From assembly GCA_027317105.1 (NCBI GenBank), contig DAHVFH010000046.1:1-29992 (forward strand): a stretch of 29,992 nt of DNA, in the 5' to 3' direction. The notes beneath the pieces are model-generated. The model was not told the DNA's origin and made no database searches. It saw only the letters and a list, made by a program, of their open reading frames with translations. Source of the DNA: Cytophagales bacterium. Lineage in GTDB: Bacteria > Bacteroidota > Bacteroidia > Cytophagales > Cyclobacteriaceae. Positions 25,601-29,992 of this stretch are shown here, piece by piece. The translations under genes were made by a program, and so were the position numbers. Within the stretch, counting starts at the first letter, position 1; each line of letters opens with the position of its first letter.

Positions 25601-28318
25601 AGAGGAATACAACGAAAGTTGATTGGAAAAAAAGTATTCATTGGTAGGCGAAATATAGACCTTGGAAAAGTTTCTATTGTAGTTATCATTAAAAATGGTG
25701 GTTACGTTTCCTTTTATAGAAATCCAGGTACCTCCCCCGTCTGTGGTTTTGTAAATATTATCCGTGGTCACCACGGCCATGGCTCCTGCTTCCAGAGGAG
25801 AAATGGATAGCACCTCTTTGTTGGCAGAGAGGTCCACCCCGGTAACAGCCGCCCAGGTGGCACCATTGTCTGTGGATTTCAATAAAGTGGAAACCCCGCT
25901 TTCAATCTTTGTGGCCATAATCGTACCCGTAGAGGTCACATTGATGGCACCAAATGATCCTGAAGCGGCAGTGCCGGGCTTGGTAAAAGTCGCACCATCG
26001 TTAGTAGATACTAAAATACCAGAGCCAGAAGTGATCACCAGATTTCCCGAAGAAGTCTTGATTATTTTTCGTGCATCGGAAAATCCCCCGACTGCCCTTG
26101 TCCAGGTAATTCCTCCGTCACTAGAGTAGTTTAATTGGTAGCTGTCCAATGCATAGATTTTGTTGGCATTGTCGATGATCACGTCAGGCAAATCATATAC
26201 GTGGCCGGTAATGGATACCCGGTCCCAAGATGCCGTTGCAGAATTATTTCGGAAGAGTGCACCACCTGTTTTTGCAAAAATCTGGTTGGTGGAATTTTTT
26301 ACAATTTTATTCGTATATCCTCCGTTGGGGCCACCCAAAGGCTGCCAGGTGAAGTTGATGGGCGGGGGCAGTTCTGCGGCCGTAAGGATAAGCTTGCTCG
26401 TTAACTTTACTACAGGACCTCCAAAGCACACCCCGTAGAAGTTGCCACCGGCATCCTGCGCCAGATCACGCACAAAGGACTGTGAAGCGGGCAGTGTAGT
26501 GCTCCGCCAATTGATGCCATCATCCTGCGTTACTACCAGCGCGCCTCTGGTGGCCAATCCAATTCCTCCCGTTCCCTGTCGGATTGGCACCAATTGCTCA
26601 TGAAAGTATTTTACAGTGGTCCAGTTCACCCCTTGATCGGGACTAATGGCGACCTGCTGCCGATCGGATGCATAAATTTTATTGTTCAACTCGAAAAAAC
26701 CAGAGCAATCATTGCCCTGTACACTTAAAGGGGTGATAAGCTTGGTGGCCAGCCAAGGCGTAACAGAGGTATCTATCTTCCAATATTCTGTCGAACCGTT
26801 TGAGTTGTTCTGTAAAGCAAGAAAAAAGTTGCCCGAGGCTGAAGATCTAAGTGCATACATTACGTAATAGTTGGCAGGCAAGCCGTTCACCGTGATGGGT
26901 GCCCAGGTTACCCCTTGGTCGATGGATTTTGAAACGCGCGTAGCACTGACTCCATCGCTTAGCCCGTACAGGTCAGTCCCTGAGGTGATATAAGTAAAAC
27001 CTGAAGTATTTTGTTGTGTCCAGTTGATGCCATCGGTGGTACGCTGCGTACCACTAGAAGTGGAGGCTATTAAGGAATTATCCGGCAGCTTTATCAATTT
27101 TTGCTGCCACCTGGGTCCATATATATTAAATGATTGCGGGCGCCAAGTAAAAGTTACTCCCTGATCGGCTGAAGTCCATACCCCTTTGGCGCCTTGATCG
27201 GATAAAGCTACCAAGGTACCATTACCCAAAATTTCAATGTCCGATCCATTGGGGCTTAATAGGGCTGAAGGAACCGTACCGTTGGCGGCTGTCCAGGTGG
27301 TGCCTGTGTCTGTTGTGTGGAATACGCCCCCCCCATCAGAGCCCGCATACGCTTCGGTGGCACTTTTCCAGGTAAAGGAAAGAGCAGTTGCTTGGGACAG
27401 ATAGTCCTTGCCAGGATAAGATTTGGCCGTCCAGGTGGGAGTAGTTTCGTTGGTTAATTCCCACATTCTTACCTGCCCATCAGTCATGTACATTTTACCC
27501 GAGGGAGATAAGGTCCAGCCGGATCCAAAAAAATCTGTGGTCGGACCGGTTAAAGGAGTAAAAGTGCCGCTGTTTCCTGTCGCTGAGACCTCGATCACCC
27601 GCTGCGAGTTGGTGCTGTTTTGGTGGGTAATGAATACTTTTCCGGCTGGATTGACAGCTACCGAAAGATCACCATCCTGTCCGGCAGATAATTTGGCAAA
27701 TACAGTGGTCACTTTGGAGTTGTTCCACACCCCGTCCGCGGCAAAAGGGTGGCGCAAAATGCCCACGCGCTCATCCATAAAATAAACATCGCCATTGGGG
27801 GCTATGGCCGTACGGAAGGAGCCACCGGTACAACTTGTATTCGTGGTGATGTTTGTCCAGGTTACTCCACTATCGGAAGATACATAAAGGCCTTCGCAAT
27901 TGCCTTGAATGACAAACACCGTGCTTGATACAGTCCCCTTGTATATTCTATTGGTATTCCTAAATTGATTGGAGCTTACCAGAGTCCACGTAGCACCACT
28001 ATCGGTAGACTTATAAAAAGAAGCGTAATTGGCATAATACATAGTAGTGCCATCAATAATAAAATCGCGGATGTCGGCATTGTTGGGGCCAAATGATGCC
28101 CAGGAAGTGCCGTTGTCGGCCGAGACATAAATTCTACGGTCCAAGTCGCTCACGGCATAGAGTTTTCCTGCCGCATCTATTTGTATGTCCACGATCCTTC
28201 CCCCGGGGAACCCATTCAGGTTGGTGAAGGTGGCTTGCGCGCTGGCCATCCAGCTGATAAAGGAGAACAGTAAAAAAGCGAGTGTATATTTTGTAAAAAG
28301 ATTCATCGTTTTTGTCAT
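22628..28318 (-). CDS. Giant Asp-box (BNR) beta-propeller protein with SbsA-type Ig domain and T9SS sorting domain
   Basis: A 1896-aa exported protein. The start at 28318 gives MTKTMNLFTKYTLAFLLFSF; a second ATG at 28306 gives a shorter, equally good signal peptide ending in ASAQ. Residues ~25-1235 carry about twenty Asp-box motifs (SADNGTSW, STDSGATW, SSDSGVTW, TTDTGTTW, SIDQGVTW, SPDQGVNW, TTDGGGTW, STDGGTTW, SRDQGISW and others), so at least two or three beta-propellers. Around 1238-1353 is an Ig-like domain of the Big_5/SbsA type (PPVVTTLSPGNTTINVPLNF). A further beta region (~1355-1800) includes KGYWIILRSF and KKGWNQIGNPYTVPISW. Residues ~1810-1896 are a T9SS sorting domain (PFPNPSNGKVAIPF ... 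MPAGIYFCKW ... IKKLIIQ). It is probably a surface adhesin or binding protein. It sits 12 bases downstream of the KRE9-like gene and 3 bases upstream of the caspase gene. Confidence 0.87.
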   Translation of the reverse strand: MTKTMNLFTKYTLAFLLFSFISWMASAQATFTNLNGFPGGRIVDIQIDAAGKLYAVSDLDRRIYVSADNGTSWASFGPNNADIRDFIIDGTTMYYANYASFYKSTDSGATWTLVSSNQFRNTNRIYKGTVSSTVFVIQGNCEGLYVSSDSGVTWTNITTNTSCTGGSFRTAIAPNGDVYFMDERVGILRHPFAADGVWNNSKVTTVFAKLSAGQDGDLSVAVNPAGKVFITHQNSTNSQRVIEVSATGNSGTFTPLTGPTTDFFGSGWTLSPSGKMYMTDGQVRMWELTNETTPTWTAKSYPGKDYLSQATALSFTWKSATEAYAGSDGGGVFHTTDTGTTWTAANGTVPSALLSPNGSDIEILGNGTLVALSDQGAKGVWTSADQGVTFTWRPQSFNIYGPRWQQKLIKLPDNSLIASTSSGTQRTTDGINWTQQNTSGFTYITSGTDLYGLSDGVSATRVSKSIDQGVTWAPITVNGLPANYYVMYALRSSASGNFFLALQNNSNGSTEYWKIDTSVTPWLATKLITPLSVQGNDCSGFFELNNKIYASDRQQVAISPDQGVNWTTVKYFHEQLVPIRQGTGGIGLATRGALVVTQDDGINWRSTTLPASQSFVRDLAQDAGGNFYGVCFGGPVVKLTSKLILTAAELPPPINFTWQPLGGPNGGYTNKIVKNSTNQIFAKTGGALFRNNSATASWDRVSITGHVYDLPDVIIDNANKIYALDSYQLNYSSDGGITWTRAVGGFSDARKIIKTSSGNLVITSGSGILVSTNDGATFTKPGTAASGSFGAINVTSTGTIMATKIESGVSTLLKSTDNGATWAAVTGVDLSANKEVLSISPLEAGAMAVVTTDNIYKTTDGGGTWISIKGNVTTIFNDNYNRNFSKVYISPTNEYFFSNQLSLYSSTDNGTTWTKKSDTPVFFTSLLWVSGTLYASTISDGVYQSTDNGATFTTYQNNKGLYGLPYNGLEHSASKIFTAAGGGKFYSSFDDGLTFSTVNSNVYTDFVSKLPNGNLVAYGGGIAQSTDGGTTWTTLAADPGYYRNLITPDGTTFYAIRNLNGIDEFVKSTDLLTWSVQTATGMPTNIYIQTLSADLSGTLFFTGYNNANSQSELYRVAFGNTVLVNEVVSAGSVQFSNNTIVAYSGAGNILQSTDGINWVKKSAPSNGGGLLITYNNYFFINEKATGALWLSRDQGISWQNIGGYVGDAFLKIKIDPTSGYAYAVAENRPVLKSSAIVLPNDNTPPVVTTLSPGNTTINVPLNFSVAITFDEPVKGITAKKVRLLDVANPGTPLEIWAAPAGVFSNNNKTITFQPTVAISYLKNYFVIVDNGAFTDIFGNAFAGITTNTGWNFTTHDQPDTQAPVSTFTSSNLTKGAPNTFELAVTDNKSIATTKTNIFYRGISALKSAAFQNTAMTVSSGATATSAKFTVAAAESWYDAMGLEFYFIAEDVAGNKGRLPADTAAYFYSYIDYTTSKPKIPGIAFGETETSYRIISVPHKLVDTQILTQFNELGEANKSKWRMATYNGIDYDEVPEKLKDISRGKGYWIILRSFTDVFLENAITPDNNRNSFFTINLKKGWNQIGNPYTVPISWEEIRTGNTSVGVLKQFTNGAYTNGDVIAPYEGGFVNVTQDVAIKVRFKGITTGGRKGQIGSDLAADNWELPLAIVQGERGNQIGGIGMNVNSSEGIDAYDDFNPPPFLSRVELNFKSATGSVLAKSVVPKQDQYQWSFSAVAENSQSATLKWDNTAFGNNEKELYLLDEVLQQTVNMRSQREYTFKGGSTRNFKIYFGEKLDGKIMPTLTLMGDPFPNPSNGKVAIPFTIRDVDQRTQVNIEIYNSLGQPVAVLTQGQYDPGFYKTEWVNAQANMPAGIYFCKWVSQNKEGNIVHQIKKLIIQ

Positions 28319-28330
28319 TTGGGTTTTATA

Positions 28331-29083
28331 TCAATTGGTTGGTGCAGCAGGCGCGTTTGGCAAATTATTTGCCGAACTGGAGCTGCCACGCAAAAAGGTG
28401 GCGAGGAAATAGCCGCCCGCTAAAATTGGAAGTGCTTTAAGAAGTAAGGGGATTTTTCGTTTTACCCTGAAGTTGACGGTATAAAGAAAATCCTGTGGGT
28501 GCTTGGAATCGGTTACTTTGATTTTGTAGTTCGAACCGGGTTTGAGATTTGAGGCAAAATTAACGGTGTATTCGCCATTGTTGGGATGATTTAATTCTCC
28601 TTGCAGCCTTTGATTTTCCTTGAACAACTCTATGTGGATGGGATTGGTATTGCCCGGCCGCCAATCCAGCTCATAGCCTTTTCCTCTTTTGTACCCTTTT
28701 GTTTTGGTAAAGGATTTTAGCCGGATAAAAGGGATGAATACATTGGCGCGGAGTTCAATGGATAGGGGGCCTTCGTAGTCGCCAAACTCTTCGCGGATAT
28801 TCCATTCGGCTTTTCGTGTGCCGGGTTTAACTTCTTGCCCTATATCGCCTTTGATTTTGATGACCGGAGCGGCATAATTGTCTTTGGAGGTATAGACACT
28901 TACCAAGTATTCGTTGTTGGGATTGGAATCGTCAATTTCATAATGCACGATCAACACATCATTGATCAGTTCCATTTTTTGGATTTTCATTTTTTGAGAC
29001 CACACGAGTAGTGGTGCAAAAAGTAAGGTGGTCAGAAATATTTTTCTAATTATTAAAAACGGGTCTTTCAGTATTTTTTTCAT
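28331..29083 (-). CDS. Exported Ig-like (KRE9/KNH-like) protein with C-terminal membrane segment
   Basis: A 250-aa protein, the first gene of the minus-strand operon. An N-terminal hydrophobic signal (FLIIRKIFLTTLLFAPLLV, then WSQK) is followed by a beta domain at ~30-115 (LIVHYEIDD ... YLVSVYTSKD ... VKPGTRKAEWNI). A second beta domain at ~125-205 reads GYELDWRPGNTNPIHIELF ... LKPGSNYKIKVTDSKHP. The W-x-P-G...I-x-I-x-L-F and G-x-x-Y-x-I-x-V pattern matches the KRE9/KNH-like 'Ser-Thr-rich GPI-anchored' Ig domain. Residues 211-231 are a single hydrophobic segment (PLLLKALPILAGGYFLATF), and the last ~19 residues are a Ser/Asn/Pro/Ala tail. This suggests an inner-membrane-anchored periplasmic protein. 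Function unknown; an assembly or anchoring partner for the two downstream products is inferred from the tight spacing. Confidence 0.75.
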   Translation of the reverse strand: MKKILKDPFLIIRKIFLTTLLFAPLLVWSQKMKIQKMELINDVLIVHYEIDDSNPNNEYLVSVYTSKDNYAAPVIKIKGDIGQEVKPGTRKAEWNIREEFGDYEGPLSIELRANVFIPFIRLKSFTKTKGYKRGKGYELDWRPGNTNPIHIELFKENQRLQGELNHPNNGEYTVNFASNLKPGSNYKIKVTDSKHPQDFLYTVNFRVKRKIPLLLKALPILAGGYFLATFLRGSSSSANNLPNAPAAPTN

Positions 29084-29142
29084 CGTATTTTATTTTTTCG
29101 GTTATGGGTTTTTGTGCGTAAAAAAATTGATGAGAGCTAGTT

Positions 29143-29454
29143 ATCATTTTCATTTCAGGTCAAATTTTTTTATCCGTGGTTTGTATCTTCACGAACCACG
29201 AGATTAGGGACAAGTTTTTTTATCATTTCATTTCAGCTTTAATTATCTTTCCGAGTTTTGTTAATGCACGAATCACTGGATTTAATAAATTGGTTAATAT
29301 TATTTTCATCATCCGATAAATAGCAACAAGAAGCTTGATCATTTTCATTTCAACTTTATTGGTGGTTCGTGAAGACACGAACTCACGGAATTAGCTATCT
29401 AGATTTCGTGAAGACACACGACACGAACTAAGTTATTTCGAGAGTCACGAACCA
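29143..29454. repeat. Three or more degenerate repeat units (ATCATTTTCATTTCA leader plus CGTGGTTCGTG palindrome)
   Basis: The leader ATCATTTTCATTTCA occurs at 29143-29157 and 29338-29352, with a one-base-shorter copy at 29222-29235. Each is followed by T-rich sequence and then a palindrome. CGTGGTTTG/CGAACCACG (29175-29183 with 29192-29200) has one G/T wobble. GTTCGTG/CACGAAC (29365-29371 with 29376-29382) is perfect. TTCGTG/CACGAA lies at 29405-29410 with 29422-29427. A decayed middle copy has CACGAATCAC near 29266-29275. A final half-copy, TCACGAACCAT, is at 29445-29455. A related palindrome (CCGTGGTTCGCG...GGAAC) recurs at 29653-29675. This looks like a dispersed intergenic repeat family of Bacteroidota genomes. 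Confidence 0.65.
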
Positions 29455-29493
29455 TGGGGTACGTTGGATACATCATGACTGAATCAAACTTAG

Positions 29494-29600
29494 TTAATTC
29501 AATTACCCGAAAACATACCGCATTTTGAGGTATTTCCTTTTAAATATTGGCTACTCTTTAGGTTGTCGCTCATGCGTTTATCATTTTTGGCTAAAGAAAG
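29494..29600 (+). repeat. Duplicated structured element, copy 1
   Basis: This copy aligns with 29680-29786 over ~105 bases at roughly 75% identity by eye. It shares the identical 13-mer GAAAACATACCGC (29509-29521) and the identical 17-mer GCTACTCTTTAGGTTGT (29550-29566). A hairpin ATACC-G-C...G-A-GGTAT spans 29515-29533, with one mismatch. The strand is assigned only because the copies lie upstream of the plus-strand gene at 29796. Confidence 0.7.
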
Positions 29601-29620
29601 ACAGGTTTAGAATTTAGTGC

Positions 29621-29645
29621 AATACCTATTATTAGGTATTTTTCA
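29621..29645 (+). terminator. Inverted repeat with T run between the two element copies
   Basis: AATACCTA (29621-29628) pairs perfectly with TAGGTATT (29633-29640) across a TTAT loop. The T run continues for three more bases. The stem is AT-rich, so it would be a weak terminator. The ATACC/GGTAT core is the same as in the hairpins of both flanking element copies. It could end a short transcript that includes copy 1; that is speculation. Confidence 0.4.
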
Positions 29646-29679
29646 CCTTTATCCGTGGTTCGCGACTTCAGGAACTTTG

Positions 29680-29786
29680 CTAATTTCAATAAACTGAAAA
29701 CATACCGCGGTCTGCGGTACTTCTTTTGATATTAGCTACTCTTTAGGTTGTTCCTCAGGCGTTACTTTATTTTTTAGCAAAGGAAT
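29680..29786 (+). repeat. Duplicated structured element, copy 2
   Basis: Second copy of the 29494-29600 element: GAAAACATACCGC at 29696-29708 and GCTACTCTTTAGGTTGT at 29735-29751. The hairpin here is TACCGC (29703-29708) with GCGGTA (29714-29719), perfect, with loop GGTCT. Several bases differ from copy 1 while the stem is kept. It ends about 10 bases before the ATG at 29796, so it could form the 5' leader of that gene. Confidence 0.7.
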
Positions 29787-29795
29787 TTTTGTTAG

Positions 29796-29992
29796 ATGAG
29801 GAGGGAAGATAATGAGATCATCGACCGCTGTAAGGAGAATATGTATCAGTTTGATTACTTTTTCCGCAAGTACAATATTCCGTTGAACGAACTAAGCAAT
29901 ACGATGCCTGGCGACATTTCGGTAGCGAAGTTAAAAAGTGTATCTTTTGTGTACTTGAATAATGCATCGCATGAATTATTAGACACCACTGA
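29796..29992 (+). CDS. 5' fragment of an unidentified gene, possibly a PAS-type regulator
   Basis: The frame opens at the ATG at 29796, directly after an in-frame TAG, and stays open for 65 codons to the window end. The product begins MRREDNEIIDRCKENMYQFD and continues FFRKYNIPLNELSNTMPGDI, then a segment SVSFVYLNNASHELLDTT. That last segment resembles the first strand-helix of PAS domains ('..YLNxAxxxLLxxT'), as in Bacteroidota LuxR-type or sensor proteins; this is weak. A second in-frame ATG at 29841 follows AAGGAG closely and is an alternative start. There is no signal peptide, so it is probably cytoplasmic. It lies right behind a duplicated hairpin element that may be its regulatory leader. 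Confidence 0.6.
   Translation, partial: MRREDNEIIDRCKENMYQFDYFFRKYNIPLNELSNTMPGDISVAKLKSVSFVYLNNASHELLDTT

Larger units (their letters stand above)
29084..29795. other. Divergent non-coding region rich in palindromes and repeats
   Basis: About 712 bases between the minus-strand operon (start at 29083) and the plus-strand gene at 29796. No credible gene was found on either strand; one 24-codon minus-strand ORF in one repeat copy is not preserved in the other. The left half holds degenerate repeat units with CGTGGTTCGTG-type palindromes. The right half holds a duplicated structured element with a perfect inverted repeat between the copies. Promoters for both flanking units must lie here, but I could not place them. 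Confidence 0.65.

Noticed and set aside
29143..29454. CRISPR-like array
   Set aside because: Units differ in length and sequence, spacers are not uniform, and the palindromes vary; no cas-like gene is nearby.
29500..29573. 24-codon minus-strand ORF in element copy 1 (starts MSDNLKSSQYLKGN)
   Set aside because: The same frame in copy 2 is broken by a stop, so the conservation between copies is not protein-coding.
29143..29786. Integron attC or transposon-end interpretation of the palindromes
   Set aside because: I see no attC-type GTTRRRY core pairs, no integrase or transposase gene, and no terminal inverted repeats with target duplications.

Overview
The window looks like a chromosomal segment of a Bacteroidota bacterium, probably of the Cytophagales type. 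Two proteins end in type IX secretion (T9SS) sorting domains. Several genes encode Bacteroidota-style secreted proteins (signal peptide ending ..AQ, or a lipobox). Start codons lack clear Shine-Dalgarno sequences. The RHS genes are of the DUF6443 type and there is a DUF1800/DUF1501 pair. No RNA gene, insertion sequence, phage gene or CRISPR array was seen.

Layout: (i) 1-167, minus strand: the 5' end of a secreted-protein gene that leaves the window. (ii) 568-12385, plus strand: a two-gene RHS/YD-repeat locus. A 1157-aa SpvB-like/RHS protein is followed by a ~2578-aa RHS protein that ends in an alpha/beta-hydrolase (GHSHG) tip, then by a small lipoprotein that is a good candidate for its immunity protein. 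A rho-independent terminator closes the unit. (iii) 12645-18022, plus strand: a tightly packed unit of DUF1800, DUF1501 (Tat-like signal plus T9SS domain), an outer-membrane beta-barrel and a lipoprotein. The DUF1501 protein lacks a central block that includes the usual GGFDTH motif, although its frame is intact. (iv) 18141-21275, plus strand: a 1044-aa secreted Asp-box/VPS10-like beta-propeller protein. It converges on the next unit at a strong bidirectional terminator. (v) 29083-21437, minus strand: a three-gene operon of a 250-aa KRE9-like Ig protein with a C-terminal membrane segment, a 1896-aa Asp-box protein with an Ig-like and a T9SS domain, and a secreted caspase-like peptidase. (vi) 29084-29795: a ~700-bp non-coding stretch rich in palindromes, with degenerate repeat units and a duplicated structured element. 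(vii) 29796 to the end, plus strand: the start of an unidentified gene, possibly a PAS-type regulator.

The common theme is the cell surface: secreted propellers, T9SS cargo, beta-barrels, lipoproteins and a polymorphic RHS toxin. The most interesting items are the RHS lipase-tip/lipoprotein pair, the caspase/Asp-box/KRE9-like operon, the internally deleted DUF1501 protein, and the duplicated hairpin element upstream of the last gene. All function calls come from reading motifs by eye; no database search was possible.
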